A stretch of DNA of 64,000 bases from Cellulomonas sp. Leaf395 (lineage in GTDB: Bacteria; Actinomycetota; Actinomycetes; Actinomycetales; Cellulomonadaceae), in contig NZ_LMQI01000001.1 of the NCBI RefSeq assembly GCF_001424125.1, positions 795,692 to 859,691 on the forward strand, given 5' to 3'. This document shows, piece by piece, positions 1 through 10,417 of the stretch. The position numbers and the translations under genes were made by a program. The notes under the pieces were generated by a model, which saw nothing but the letters and a program-made list of their open reading frames with translations, ran no database searches and was not told where the DNA came from. The number at the start of each line of letters is the position of its first letter. Within the stretch, counting starts at the first letter, position 1.

Positions 1-1478
1 CCGCGAGCCCGTTCGCTCCGCCGTCCGGCCGCCGCGAGCTGCCGCCCACACCCCAGGCCTCCGAGGTCGACGGGACCACGCAGCCGCCGGCCGCCCCGGT
101 CTCGGCCGCACCTGTCGCGCCTGTCGCGCAGGCATCGCCCCGCCCGCCGGGGGCCCACTGGGCGGTGCCTCACGGCTCCGTGCCGAGCTTCACCCCTCCG
201 ACGCAGTCCGTGCCCCCGAACCCGCACGGACCGGCCGTCCAGCAGCCGGTCCCGGAGCCGTGGGCCGGCGTCCCGTACGCGACGACGGGCACGACGGCCG
301 GTGGCGAGCCCGTGCCGCTGCCCGGTCAGCCCGGCGTGTCGCACACCGTCGTCCTGCACCGCAAGCGGCGGCGCACGCTCTCGGCGGCCTGGGTGGTCCC
401 GCTCGTGGTCATCGCGCTCGCCGCGGGCGCCGTCGGTGGCGTCCTCGGATCCCGGCTCACCGAGGACGACCATCTCGCGGACGCGGGTCTGCCCGTCGCT
501 CCCGTCGGTGCCGGTCCCGTGGAGCGGGCGCCGGACTCGGTGGCGGGCATCGCCGCCGGGGTGCTGCCGAGCGTCGTGTCCATCCAGGTCGACGGCCCCG
601 GCGGCAGCGCGACCGGGTCGGGCTTCGTGCTGCGGGGTGATGGGTACCTCGTCACCAACAACCACGTGATCGCGCAGGCCGACGGAGCAGCGTCCACGAC
701 GATCACCGTGACGTTCGGCGACGGCAGCGAGCAGGACGCGACGATCGTCGGGCGGACAGCCGACTACGACCTCGCCGTGCTCAAGGTCGACGCGGAGGGC
801 CTGACACCGCTGCTGCTCGGCGACTCCGACGCGGTCGTCGTGGGCGACCCCGTGGTAGCCGTCGGCGCACCGCTGGGCCTGGCCGGGACGGTCACGACGG
901 GCATCGTCAGCGCGCTCAACCGCCCGGTGTCGGCGGGCGAGGCCACCGAGTCGGACGACCAGGCCTTCATCAACGCGATCCAGACGGACGCCGCGATCAA
1001 CCCCGGGAACTCCGGCGGCCCGCTGGTCAACGCGGCCGGTGAGGTCATCGGTATCAACTCGGCGATCGCACAGCCGCCGGGGTCCTTGTCGATGGTCGGC
1101 GGGAGCATCGGCCTGGGGTTCGCCATCCCGTCGAACCAGGTGCGTCGCACGGCGGACCAGCTCATCGAGACGGGCACGGCGACGTACCCGATCATCGGCG
1201 TGCTGCTGGACCAGCGGTACACCGGCGAGGGCGTGCAGGTCTCGACGGACGTCCAGGAAGGGCGGCAGCCGGTCACGGTCGACGGGCCGGCCGAGCGCGC
1301 CGGGATCCACCCCGGCGACGTCATCCTGGCCATCGACGGACGGCCGGTGACGGACCCCGACGAGCTGATCGTGGCGATCCGCGCGCGCACCCCGGGGGAC
1401 ACGATCGTGCTGCACGTGCGCAGCGGCTCCAGCGAGCGCGACGTGCGCGTGAAGCTCGACGAGTCGCCGACGGACTGA
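1..1478 (+). CDS. HtrA-like S1C serine protease with PDZ domain (5' end outside window)
   Basis: A membrane-anchored trypsin-like protease of the HtrA/DegP type that degrades or regulates misfolded envelope proteins. The frame is open to the left edge of the window, so the start lies upstream; the GTG at 165 is only an internal codon. Counting from it, a proline-rich cytoplasmic tail comes first, then a transmembrane helix at about 74-95. The catalytic triad follows: His167 (TNNHVIA), Asp202 (ADYDLAV) and Ser283 (GNSGGPL). A PDZ domain fills the last 90 residues (GDVILAIDGRPV). The neighbour tatB follows on the same strand, an order common in actinobacteria. The proline-rich tail before the helix is typical of actinobacterial members. 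The family assignment is firm; the true substrate is unknown. Confidence 0.93.
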   Translation, partial: ASPFAPPSGRRELPPTPQASEVDGTTQPPAAPVSAAPVAPVAQASPRPPGAHWAVPHGSVPSFTPPTQSVPPNPHGPAVQQPVPEPWAGVPYATTGTTAGGEPVPLPGQPGVSHTVVLHRKRRRTLSAAWVVPLVVIALAAGAVGGVLGSRLTEDDHLADAGLPVAPVGAGPVERAPDSVAGIAAGVLPSVVSIQVDGPGGSATGSGFVLRGDGYLVTNNHVIAQADGAASTTITVTFGDGSEQDATIVGRTADYDLAVLKVDAEGLTPLLLGDSDAVVVGDPVVAVGAPLGLAGTVTTGIVSALNRPVSAGEATESDDQAFINAIQTDAAINPGNSGGPLVNAAGEVIGINSAIAQPPGSLSMVGGSIGLGFAIPSNQVRRTADQLIETGTATYPIIGVLLDQRYTGEGVQVSTDVQEGRQPVTVDGPAERAGIHPGDVILAIDGRPVTDPDELIVAIRARTPGDTIVLHVRSGSSERDVRVKLDESPTD

Positions 1479-1504
1479 CCTCGCCGCTGCGCACGGCGCA
1501 GCCC

Positions 1505-1554
1505 AGAGCACAGCCCGAGCACAGCCAGAGCACAGCCAGAGCACAGCCAGAGCC
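1505..1554. repeat. Tandem repeat, 11-bp unit x 4.5
   Basis: Units AGAGCACAGCC at 1505, 1527 and 1538, one variant CGAGCACAGCC at 1516, and a partial unit at 1549. The array fills much of the gap between the protease stop and the tatB promoter. Eleven bases is close to one helical turn, so a binding role is possible, but slippage is enough to explain it. Confidence 0.85.
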
Positions 1555-1593
1555 TGGTTGACCAGGCGGCCCGCGAGGCCCAGGGTCGGGGGG

Positions 1594-1599
1594 TACTCT
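1594..1599 (+). promoter_or_regulatory. -10 element TACTCT of tatB (leaderless type)
   Basis: TACTCT ends 6 nt before the GTG at 1606, the spacing expected when transcription begins at the start codon. Confidence 0.6.
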
Positions 1600-1605
1600 G
1601 ACCCG

Positions 1606-1995
1606 GTGTTCGGGATCAACGGCGGTGAGCTGCTGGTGCTGCTCGTCGTCGCCGCGCTGGTCATCGGCCCCGAGCGGCTCCCCGGCTACGCCGAACAGCT
1701 CGGTCAGTGGGTGCGCCGCGGCCGCCGGTTCATCAGGGACGCGAAGGCGCGTGTCGACGAGGAGCTGGGCGAGGAGGTCGGCGACGTCGACTGGGCCGCG
1801 CTGGACCCCCGCAAGTACGACCCACGACGGATCGTCCGGGACGCGCTGCTGGAGGACGACGTGCCGCCCCGGCCCGTGAGCACGCCCGCTGCCCGCACGG
1901 GCGCTGCTGCCGCGCGCGCGGCGACGGGCGGTGCCACCGCTGCAGCGCCGGCCACCACCCCGGCTCCGACCCCCTACGACGACGAAGCCACCTGA
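1606..1995 (+). CDS. tatB: Sec-independent protein translocase subunit TatB
   Basis: A TatA/B-family subunit of the twin-arginine translocase, which exports folded proteins across the membrane. The 129-residue protein begins with a short N-terminus and one transmembrane helix (about 7-21), the hallmark GPERLP hinge, then an amphipathic and charged helix. It ends in a low-complexity Ala/Pro/Thr tail. The GTG at 1606 is preferred over upstream codons (for example 1558) because the helix must sit at the extreme N-terminus and because a TACTCT -10 box lies 6 nt before it. The extended charged region after the amphipathic helix favours TatB over TatA. EfeB in this window is a likely Tat client. 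Confidence 0.88.
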   Translation: MFGINGGELLVLLVVAALVIGPERLPGYAEQLGQWVRRGRRFIRDAKARVDEELGEEVGDVDWAALDPRKYDPRRIVRDALLEDDVPPRPVSTPAARTGAAAARAATGGATAAAPATTPAPTPYDDEAT

Positions 1996-2054
1996 CCGGT
2001 CCTGCCCCGTCCCCCTCCCTCGGGAGCGCCGCCACGCCGGTACTCCCGCCCTGA

Positions 2055-3676
<1,622 letters not shown>

Positions 3677-3685
3677 GGTCGGGGA

Positions 3686-4708
3686 ATGGCGGACTACGGC
3701 ACCCCCGCGCACGCGCGTCCGCCGGCCGGCGCAGGGGCAGCCCACACGCATGCCGCCACGACAGTCCCTGACCCGACGGAGCCGGCGCTCCGGCGGTCGC
3801 TGGTGGACCGGGCGAAGGCACTGTTCGCGTGGTGGCAGCACACCCGACCCGCCCGGGCGATCGCGCGATTCGGTGCCCGCGGCGGCGGAGTGCTCACCGG
3901 CGGCATCGCCTACGCGGCGCTGTTCTCCGTGTTCGCCGCGCTGACCATCGGCTACACGATCTTCATGGCGGTGCTGGGCAGCAACGACGAGCTGCGCCAG
4001 ACGGTGCTGGACGCGATCGACGCCTCACTTCCCGGCCTGATCGACACGGGCGAGGGCAGCAACGGGATGATCGATCCCGACTCGCTGGTGCTGAGCGGCA
4101 GCCTCACCGTGACGGGGATCGTCGCGGTCGTCGTGCTCCTGCTGAGCGCGATCGCGGCGATGGCAGCGCTGCGGCTCGCGGTCCGGTCCATGTTCGCCTC
4201 CGACGGCGCTGCGGGCGCGGGGGGCAACATGGTGCTCGGCAAGGCCCGGGAGCTGGGCGGGTTCGTCGGCATGGCGTTCGCCGTGCTGCTGTCGGCCGTG
4301 CTCACCACCGGTGTCGCCAGCGCCGCGGCGTGGATCCTCGACTCGCTCGGCTGGGGCGGCGCCACCACGGTCGTCCTGCGGGTGGTCGGCATCCTCGTCG
4401 CGTTCGTCGTCGACGCCGCGATCTTCCTCCTGGTCGTGACCGTGCTGGCCGGGGAGCACGCGCCGTGGCGGGACCTGCGCTGGGGCGCGGTCATCGCGGC
4501 CGTCGGCATCGGGGTCGTCCGCATCCTCGGCACCGAGGTGGTGGCCGGCAGCGTGAACAAGAACCCGCTGTTCACGTCGGTCGCCGTGATCGTCACCCTG
4601 CTCGTCTGGGTCAACCTCATCGCACGCATCGTCCTGCTCGCGGCGGCATGGACGGCGGACCCGCCGTTCGTGGAGCCGGCGACCGAGGATCCCGCCCCCG
4701 CCACCTGA
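3686..4708 (+). CDS. YihY/BrkB family inner-membrane protein, copy 1
   Basis: A 340-residue integral membrane protein of the YihY (UPF0761)/BrkB family, whose biochemical role is not established. After about 60 soluble residues comes the family core, which starts GGIAYAALFSVFAALT. Five or six hydrophobic segments follow, and the conserved KNPLFTSVAVIVTLLVWVNL block closes the family domain. The gene is followed by a clear paralogue (4829-5824) that matches it almost block for block, so the pair arose by tandem duplication. A yihY-like gene next to trpS is also the arrangement in mycobacteria (Rv3335c, from memory). Confidence 0.88.
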   Translation: MADYGTPAHARPPAGAGAAHTHAATTVPDPTEPALRRSLVDRAKALFAWWQHTRPARAIARFGARGGGVLTGGIAYAALFSVFAALTIGYTIFMAVLGSNDELRQTVLDAIDASLPGLIDTGEGSNGMIDPDSLVLSGSLTVTGIVAVVVLLLSAIAAMAALRLAVRSMFASDGAAGAGGNMVLGKARELGGFVGMAFAVLLSAVLTTGVASAAAWILDSLGWGGATTVVLRVVGILVAFVVDAAIFLLVVTVLAGEHAPWRDLRWGAVIAAVGIGVVRILGTEVVAGSVNKNPLFTSVAVIVTLLVWVNLIARIVLLAAAWTADPPFVEPATEDPAPAT

Positions 4709-4816
4709 CGTGCAGCAGCGTCCGCACCGTCGGTCGCCAGGACGCTCGATCGTGCGGACGTCACGACACGGGTGGCGTCTACATCGCAGCGCCTGTACCG
4801 CGGGTGCGGCCCGCCT

Positions 4817-4822
4817 TAGGGT
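4817..4822 (+). promoter_or_regulatory. -10 element TAGGGT of the second YihY gene
   Basis: TAGGGT ends 6 nt before the ATG at 4829. The second paralogue therefore seems to have its own leaderless promoter. Confidence 0.6.
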
Positions 4823-4828
4823 CAGCGC

Positions 4829-5824
4829 ATGTCAGCCCACGAGACAGGTCCCGCGGCCGCGACCGGGAGGGCGCGGGTGGGCGTCGGCGCAGTCCTTGCG
4901 TCTCACGCACGGCCCGCGGACAGGCCGTCCCTGGTGGCCCGGGGCAAGGCCGCGTTCATCTGGTGGAAGCACACGCGACCGGGTCGTGCGGGCGCGCGCT
5001 TCCGCGCCCGCAACGGTGGGGTCCTCTCGGGCGGGATCGCCTACGCGGCGCTGTTCTCGGTGTTCGCCGCGCTGACCATCAGCTACACGGCGTTCATCGC
5101 CATCCTCGGTGACAACGAGGAGCTGCGAGAGAGGGTGCTGGTCGCGCTCGACACGTCGTACCCCTACCTGCTGGACACCGGCGACGGGCAGGGGCTGCTC
5201 GACCCCGCGTCACTCGAGCTGTCCAGCAGCCTCACGCTGGCCGGCGTCGTCGCCGTCGTGGTGCTGCTGCTCAGTGCGGTCGCGGCGATGACGGCCCTGC
5301 GCCGGGCCGTGCGCGCGATGTTCGCGACCGAGCTCGGCGGCAACGTGATGATCGGCAAGGCACGCGACCTCGGCGGGTTCGTCGGGATGGTGTTCGCGGT
5401 GCTGCTGTCGGCCGTCCTGACGACGGTCGTGGCGACCGTGGCGTCGTGGATCCTCGACGTCCTCGGGTGGGACGGGCTGACGCCGGTCGTGCTGCGGGCG
5501 CTCGGCATCCTCGTCGCATTCGTCATCGACGTCGCGTTCTTCCTGCTGGTCGTCAAGGTGCTGGCCGGCGAGAACCCGCCGCGGTCCGACCTGTTCCGGG
5601 GCGCGGTGATCGCGGCGGCCGGCCTCGCGGTCGTGCGGATGCTCGGCACGACGGTCGTCGCGGCGAGCGTGAGCAAGAACCCGCTGTTCACCTCCGTCGC
5701 TGTGCTCGTCACCCTGCTGGTGTGGGTCAACCTGATCGCCCGGATCGTCCTGCTCGCGGCCGCCTGGACCGCGGACCCGCCGTATGTCGAGCCCCTGGGC
5801 GCGCCTCAGGCGTCCACCGGCTGA
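4829..5824 (+). CDS. YihY/BrkB family inner-membrane protein, copy 2
   Basis: A 331-residue paralogue of the preceding gene with the same core: GGIAYAALFSVFAALT, then LGGFVGMVFAVLLSAVLTT and the closing KNPLFTSVAVLVTLLVWVNL. The soluble N-terminus and the loop after the first helix diverge most. A duplicated YihY gene with separate promoters suggests either dosage or partition of function. It ends 6 bp before the convergent phosphotransferase gene, with no visible terminator between them. Confidence 0.88.
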   Translation: MSAHETGPAAATGRARVGVGAVLASHARPADRPSLVARGKAAFIWWKHTRPGRAGARFRARNGGVLSGGIAYAALFSVFAALTISYTAFIAILGDNEELRERVLVALDTSYPYLLDTGDGQGLLDPASLELSSSLTLAGVVAVVVLLLSAVAAMTALRRAVRAMFATELGGNVMIGKARDLGGFVGMVFAVLLSAVLTTVVATVASWILDVLGWDGLTPVVLRALGILVAFVIDVAFFLLVVKVLAGENPPRSDLFRGAVIAAAGLAVVRMLGTTVVAASVSKNPLFTSVAVLVTLLVWVNLIARIVLLAAAWTADPPYVEPLGAPQASTG

Positions 5825-5830
5825 CCAACG

Positions 5831-6622
5831 TCAGAGCGCGGAGTCGAGGGCGGCGTGCAGCTCGGGCAGGCGCGATGCCAGCACGACCAGGCGTGCACGG
5901 GTGCTCGCGGGCTCGCCGACCTCACCCAGCCGCAGCATCCCCGGGTCGCCCGCCAGCTGCGCCGCCGCGATGCGGTCCGCGGCGTCGGTCATCCGGACGA
6001 CCGTGTGGTCGAGGACCGCGTGCGGGTCGAGGCCGCCGTAGCCGTCCGCGATGGTGCGCAGGACGTGCGCCACCTCGGCCGCGTCCGCGTCGGGGAACAG
6101 CACGGCGGTGTTCCACGCGAAGATCGCCACGTCGTCCAGCGGGATCCCGGGGCCGGCGACGTCCCAGTCGAAGACGCCCGCCAGCTCGTCACCGTCGAAC
6201 GCCATGTTGTACATCGCGCTGTCGTGGTGGCAGACGATCTCGCCGGGTGCGAGCGCCCGCTCGGCGAACCGCCACCGGCGGCTGTCCCGGGGGAAGCCGG
6301 CAACCACCGCGTGGTACTCGCGCAGCCACTGCATCGCCGACTGGACCTGGGCGTCGCTCAGCGTCTCCCGGCCGATGTCCAGCACCCGCCCGGGCAGGAA
6401 CGTGAGGATCTCGCGCCCGCGGTCGTCGAGGCCCAGGACGCGGGGGATGCGGGGGAGGCCCGTGGTGGCCAGGAAGTCGAGAAGCTCGTGCACCGCGGGC
6501 GTCCACGGACCGGTCGGGCGTCGGACGGTGTCACCGACGCGGACGGCCCCGCCGACGTTCCCGCCGGGAAGCGGGATCTCGTCGGCGGGGCCGTCGGGCG
6601 TCACGATGGGGTCAGAGTGCAC
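5831..6622 (-). CDS. Aminoglycoside/homoserine-kinase-like phosphotransferase (APH family)
   Basis: A 263-residue protein-kinase-like phosphotransferase of the APH superfamily. The catalytic loop is CHHDSAMYNMAF (about residues 131-142), with catalytic Asp and Asn. The metal-binding FDWDVAGPG follows about 20 residues later. An N-terminal basic, Gly-rich segment carries GDTVRRPTGPW. The GTG at 6622 is the likely start. It lies inside the outermost copy of the sdhB 3'-end repeat, so that duplication reaches the gene's translation start. Members phosphorylate small alcohols, sugars or aminoglycosides; resistance cannot be inferred from sequence. It is probably not co-regulated with sdh, because more than 100 bp of repeats separate them. 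Confidence 0.85.
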   Translation of the reverse strand: MHSDPIVTPDGPADEIPLPGGNVGGAVRVGDTVRRPTGPWTPAVHELLDFLATTGLPRIPRVLGLDDRGREILTFLPGRVLDIGRETLSDAQVQSAMQWLREYHAVVAGFPRDSRRWRFAERALAPGEIVCHHDSAMYNMAFDGDELAGVFDWDVAGPGIPLDDVAIFAWNTAVLFPDADAAEVAHVLRTIADGYGGLDPHAVLDHTVVRMTDAADRIAAAQLAGDPGMLRLGEVGEPASTRARLVVLASRLPELHAALDSAL

Positions 6623-6765
6623 GCGTGATCATCGCGTGCTCGGCCGCTTCCCGCGACCGCATTTCGCGCGGTCAGAAGGCGCGCGTGATCATCGCGCGCT
6701 TCGCTGTGCTTCTCGCGGCTGCCGGTCGCGGCGGGTCAGAAGGCGCGTGTGATCATCGCGCGCTT
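6610..6765. repeat. Three tandem copies of the sdhB 3' end
   Basis: Units of about 31 bp begin at 6610, 6670 and 6734 (spacing 60 and 64 bp). Each contains GTCAGA followed by a GC-rich near-palindrome centred on TGATCA. The copy at 6734 is the authentic end of sdhB, including its stop codon. The copy at 6670 differs from it at one position over 32 bases. The copy at 6610 is more diverged and overlaps the start of the phosphotransferase gene. Spacer DNA between units is also partly similar. Confidence 0.9.
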
Positions 6766-7497
6766 GACTTCTTGGATCGCCTTCGTCACCTCGATGCCAC
6801 GCGGGCACGCCTCGGTGCAGTTGAAGGTCGTGCGGCAGCGCCACACGCCCTCCTTGTCGTTGAGGATCTCGAGGCGCTGGGCGCCACCCTCGTCGCGGCT
6901 GTCGAAGATGAACCGGTGCGCGTTGACGATCGCAGCCGGGCCGAAGTACTGCCCGTCGGTCCAGAACACCGGGCAGGACGAGGTGCACGCAGCGCAGAGG
7001 ATGCACTTGGTGGTGTCGTCGAACCGCTCGCGCTGCTCGGCACTCTGCAGGCGCTCCTTGGTGGGCTCGTTCCCGGTGGTGATGAGGAACGGCATGATCT
7101 CGCGGTAGGAGGCGAAGAACGGCTCCATGTCGACGACCAGGTCCTTGATCACCGGGAGGCCCTTGATGGGCTCGACGATGATCGGCTTGCTGGGGTCCAG
7201 GTCCTTGAGCAGCGTCTTGCAGGCCAGCCGGTTGCGACCGTTGATGCGCATCGCGTCCGACCCGCAGACACCGTGCGCGCAGGAGCGACGGAACGTGAGC
7301 GAGCCGTCCTCCTCCCACTTGACCTTGTGCAGGGCGTCGAGCACGCGGTCGGTGCCGTGGGCGCGGACCGTGAACTCGTCCCAGTACGGCTCCGGGGCGC
7401 CGGCACCGTCGTCCGGCAGGTAGCGCCGGATCTTCAGGGTCACGTCGAAGGACGGGATGGCCCCGACCTCGGGTGCCGCGTCGAGAGTCGCAGTCAT
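6736..7497 (-). CDS. sdhB: Succinate dehydrogenase iron-sulfur subunit
   Basis: The electron-transfer subunit of complex II, 253 residues, on the cytoplasmic face. It shows the [2Fe-2S] ligand block (CAHGVCGSDAM and, further on, NRLAC). The [4Fe-4S]/[3Fe-4S] ligand blocks are CILCAACTSSCP and FNCTEACPRGI. Its ATG shares one base with the sdhA stop (TGATG), so translation is coupled. It is the last gene of sdhCDAB. Its final codons, encoding AMITRAF, are repeated twice downstream. Confidence 0.97.
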   Translation of the reverse strand: MTATLDAAPEVGAIPSFDVTLKIRRYLPDDGAGAPEPYWDEFTVRAHGTDRVLDALHKVKWEEDGSLTFRRSCAHGVCGSDAMRINGRNRLACKTLLKDLDPSKPIIVEPIKGLPVIKDLVVDMEPFFASYREIMPFLITTGNEPTKERLQSAEQRERFDDTTKCILCAACTSSCPVFWTDGQYFGPAAIVNAHRFIFDSRDEGGAQRLEILNDKEGVWRCRTTFNCTEACPRGIEVTKAIQEVKRAMITRAF

Positions 7498-9347
7498 CAG
7501 TACTTACGCTCCATCGGCTGGTAGCGGGTCATCGTGACGGGCTTGGAGCCCAGCACGAGCTGGTAGTTCTCGAACAACGTCGTGTGGGCGAAGGAGCCCT
7601 TGTGGTCGCCGTCGCCCTCCGAGCCCCACAGGCGGTGCCCCTTGACGGGGAGCGGACGCCGGTAGGCCATGGTGTGGCGCATGTAGTTCTTGTCGTCGCG
7701 GTCCGGGAAGTCCTCGCGGAAGTGGCCGCCGCGCGACTCGTCGCGGTTGAGGGCGCCGACGACGACGGTCTCCGCGATGTCGAGCAGGAAGCCCAGCTCG
7801 ACGGCCTCCAGGAGGTCGGTGTTGAACATCTTGCTCTTGTCCTGCACCGACACCCGGCGGAACCGCTTGTGCAGGGCCTTGATGTCGTCGAGCGCCTGGG
7901 TCAGCGACTCGGACGTGCGGAAGACCTGGGCGTTCGTGTCCATGGTCTCCTGCAGCGCCTTGCGGATGTCCGCCACGCGGTCGCCGTCGGGACGCGTGCG
8001 GATCTCCTCCAGGCCGGCGACGACGGTGGCGGCGGGGTTCTCGGGGAGCTCGACGAACGACGCGGTCAGCGCGTACTTCGCGGCCGAGATGCCGGCGCGC
8101 TTGCCGAACACGTTGATGTCGAGCAGCGAGTTGGTGCCCAGGCGGTTGGAGCCGTGCACGCTCACGCACGCCACCTCGCCGGCCGCGTACAGGCCACGGA
8201 TGACGTCGGTCTGGTTGCGCAGCACCTCGGCCTCGATGTTGGTGGGGATGCCCCCCATCGCGTAGTGGGCCGTCGGGTACACGGGCACAGGCTCGGTGTA
8301 CGGCTCGATGCCGAGGTACGTGCGCGCGAACTCGGTGATGTCCGGGAGCTTGGCGTCGATGTGCGCGGGCTCCAGGTGCGTCAGGTCGAGCAGGACGTAG
8401 TCCTTGTTGGGGCCCGCGCCGCGACCCTCGCGCACCTCGTTGGCCATCGACCGGGCGACGATGTCACGCGGCGCCAGGTCCTTGATGGTCGGGGCGTAGC
8501 GCTCCATGAAGCGCTCACCCTCGGAGTTGCGCAGGATGGCGCCCTCACCGCGCGCGGCCTCCGACAGCAGGATGCCGAGCCCGGCCAGACCGGTCGGGTG
8601 GAACTGGAAGAACTCCATGTCCTCCAGCGGGATGCCGCGGCGGTACGCCAGCGCCATGCCGTCGCCCGTGAGCGTGTGCGCGTTGGAGGTCGTCTTGTAG
8701 ATCTTCCCGGCGCCGCCGGTGGCCAGGACGACCGACTTGGCCTGGAAGACGTGTATCTCGCCCGTGGCCAGCTCGTAGGCGACGACGCCCGAGACGTTGA
8801 CCTCCTCGCCGTCCGGCACGTGGCCGGCCGCGAGGTCGTGGTCCACGAGCAGATCGAGCACGTAGAACTCGTTGAAGAACTCGACCTCGTTCTTCACGCA
8901 CTGCTGGTACAGCGTCTGCAGGATCATGTGGCCCGTGCGGTCCGCGGCGTAGCAGGAGCGGCGCACAGCCGCCTCGCCGTGGTTGCGGGTGTGCCCGCCG
9001 AACCGTCGCTGGTCGATCCTGCCTTCGGGGGTACGGTTGAACGGCAGGCCCATCTTCTCCAGGTCGAGCACGGCGTCGATGGCCTCCTTGGCCATGACCT
9101 CGGCGGCGTCCTGGTCCACCAGGTAGTCACCGCCCTTGACGGTGTCGAACGTGTGCCACTCCCAGTTGTCCTCCTCGACGTTGGCCAGCGCGGCGCACAT
9201 GCCGCCCTGCGCCGCGCCCGTGTGGGACCGCGTCGGGTAGAGCTTGGAGATGACGGCCGTGCGCACGCGTGTCGAGGACTCCAGGGCCGCGCGCATGCCG
9301 GCGCCGCCTGCGCCGACGATCACGACGTCGTACTGGTGGGTCTGCAT
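7497..9347 (-). CDS. sdhA: Succinate dehydrogenase flavoprotein subunit
   Basis: The catalytic subunit of complex II that oxidises succinate to fumarate in the TCA cycle and passes electrons to SdhB. The 616-residue protein starts [20 protein letters not shown], the FAD-binding Rossmann motif. The covalent-flavin region [15 protein letters not shown], the [13 protein letters not shown] block and the C-terminal RHTMAYRR are all present. The frame stays open upstream to 9647, but that reading runs antisense-like through sdhD, and the FAD motif fixes the ATG at 9347. About 50 bp separate it from sdhD. Confidence 0.97.
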   Translation of the reverse strand: MQTHQYDVVIVGAGGAGMRAALESSTRVRTAVISKLYPTRSHTGAAQGGMCAALANVEEDNWEWHTFDTVKGGDYLVDQDAAEVMAKEAIDAVLDLEKMGLPFNRTPEGRIDQRRFGGHTRNHGEAAVRRSCYAADRTGHMILQTLYQQCVKNEVEFFNEFYVLDLLVDHDLAAGHVPDGEEVNVSGVVAYELATGEIHVFQAKSVVLATGGAGKIYKTTSNAHTLTGDGMALAYRRGIPLEDMEFFQFHPTGLAGLGILLSEAARGEGAILRNSEGERFMERYAPTIKDLAPRDIVARSMANEVREGRGAGPNKDYVLLDLTHLEPAHIDAKLPDITEFARTYLGIEPYTEPVPVYPTAHYAMGGIPTNIEAEVLRNQTDVIRGLYAAGEVACVSVHGSNRLGTNSLLDINVFGKRAGISAAKYALTASFVELPENPAATVVAGLEEIRTRPDGDRVADIRKALQETMDTNAQVFRTSESLTQALDDIKALHKRFRRVSVQDKSKMFNTDLLEAVELGFLLDIAETVVVGALNRDESRGGHFREDFPDRDDKNYMRHTMAYRRPLPVKGHRLWGSEGDGDHKGSFAHTTLFENYQLVLGSKPVTMTRYQPMERKY

Positions 9348-9397
9348 CGGAGTCGATGCCTTCCTGAGTTCGAGGAGGCGAGCGCTGTGCTCGTGGG

Positions 9398-9856
9398 CTA
9401 GGCCGTGCAGAACGAGGGCAGCAGGTCCGCCGGTGAGCCCGACGGGCACGGGTCGAACGTGAAGATGACGAGCGTGCCGAGCACGACCACGATGACGAAC
9501 GCGAGGTACAGCGAGGCCTTGAGGGCCAGCCGCACGCCGTCGCGCTCCGCGTAGTCGTTGATGATCGTCCGTACGCCGTTGGTGCCGTGGATCATCGCGA
9601 GCCAGAGCATCAGCAGGTCCCAGACCTGCCAGAACGGGGACGCCCACTTGCCGGCGACGAAGCCGAAGTCGATCGCGGAGACGCCCTCACCGGCGACCAG
9701 GTTGACGAACAGGTGCCCGAAGATCAGGACGACGAGGATCACGCCGGACGCGCGCATGAACACCCAGCCGTAGAGCTCGGTGTTGCCGCGCGTGGTCAGG
9801 CGCGACGGGCGAGGTCGGGGCGACCGCGGGGCCTTCGGGTCGGCGATCGTGGTCAT
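9398..9856 (-). CDS. sdhD: Succinate dehydrogenase membrane anchor subunit
   Basis: One of the two hydrophobic anchors that hold complex II in the membrane and form the quinone/heme site. It has about 152 residues with a basic N-terminus and three transmembrane helices. Helix 1 contains FGHLFVNLV and helix 2 contains [17 protein letters not shown]; histidines in both are candidate heme ligands. The ATG at 9856 overlaps the sdhC stop (TGATG); a GTG one codon earlier (9859) is equally possible. Confidence 0.92.
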   Translation of the reverse strand: MTTIADPKAPRSPRPRPSRLTTRGNTELYGWVFMRASGVILVVLIFGHLFVNLVAGEGVSAIDFGFVAGKWASPFWQVWDLLMLWLAMIHGTNGVRTIINDYAERDGVRLALKASLYLAFVIVVVLGTLVIFTFDPCPSGSPADLLPSFCTA

Positions 9857-10263
9857 CACTCGCCTCCGAACACGTGCATGAGGTGCCGGGGCAGGAACCC
9901 GGCCATGGTGACGACGGACAGGCCGATCACGACCCAGAGCATGACGCGCTGGTACTTGGGCCCCTTGGCCCAGAAGTCCACGAGGATGATCCGGATCCCG
10001 TTGAACGCGTGGAACACGATGGCGGCGACGAGGCCGGCCTCACCGAGCCCCATGATCGGGTTCTTGTACGTGGCGATGACGTCGTTGTACGCCTCGGGCG
10101 AGATGCGCACGAGCGACGTGTCGAGCACGTGCACGAGGAGGAAGAAGAAGATGGCGACGCCGGTCACGCGGTGGGCGACCCACGACCACATGCCTTCCCG
10201 CCCGCGGTAGAGCGTTCCGGCCGGCACCTTGCGGGCGGCCGGCGCTGGAGGCGCTGCAGGCAC
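9856..10263 (-). CDS. sdhC: Succinate dehydrogenase cytochrome b556 subunit
   Basis: The second membrane anchor of complex II, 135 residues and three helices. The family pattern is clear: SWVAHRVTGVAIFFFLLVHVLD in the first helix, then FHAFNGIRIILVDFW in the second, with candidate heme-ligating histidines. It is the first gene of sdhCDAB. Its GTG start at 10263 has a good ribosome-binding site, GGAGGG, 7 nt upstream. The whole operon reads away from manC across a divergent promoter region. Confidence 0.93.
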   Translation of the reverse strand: MPAAPPAPAARKVPAGTLYRGREGMWSWVAHRVTGVAIFFFLLVHVLDTSLVRISPEAYNDVIATYKNPIMGLGEAGLVAAIVFHAFNGIRIILVDFWAKGPKYQRVMLWVVIGLSVVTMAGFLPRHLMHVFGGE

Positions 10264-10317
10264 TGGGGCCCTCCCTGGCGAGTCAGAGGTTCGGACGACG
10301 GCGTCCTTGTCCCGGCA

Positions 10318-10323
10318 ACTCTA
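10318..10323 (-). promoter_or_regulatory. Candidate -10 element (TAGAGT) for sdhCDAB
   Basis: Read on the minus strand, TAGAGT lies about 55 nt upstream of the sdhC start. A -35 is not convincing, so this is a candidate only. Confidence 0.35.
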
Positions 10324-10404
10324 GTGAACCGATCAGGACCCAACCCGTCGGCAGAGGCCTCCTGTGAGGTATTGCACAGCGCGGAGCGGGATCTCGGGGC
10401 TCGC

Positions 10405-10410
10405 TACCCT
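10405..10410 (+). promoter_or_regulatory. -10 element TACCCT of manC (leaderless type)
   Basis: TACCCT ends 7 nt before the ATG at 10418, and no Shine-Dalgarno sequence intervenes. Confidence 0.6.
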
Positions 10411-10417
10411 TGCGCCC

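Noticed and set aside
5831-6622. Reading the APH-type gene as aminoglycoside resistance.
   Set aside because: The catalytic motifs only show a small-molecule kinase fold; many family members have metabolic substrates.
7473-9401. Very long plus-strand open frame opposite sdhA, and similar ones opposite deoC, narB, GH31 and the carboxylase genes.
   Set aside because: High-GC antisense shadows with Arg/Val/Gly-biased composition and no family resemblance.
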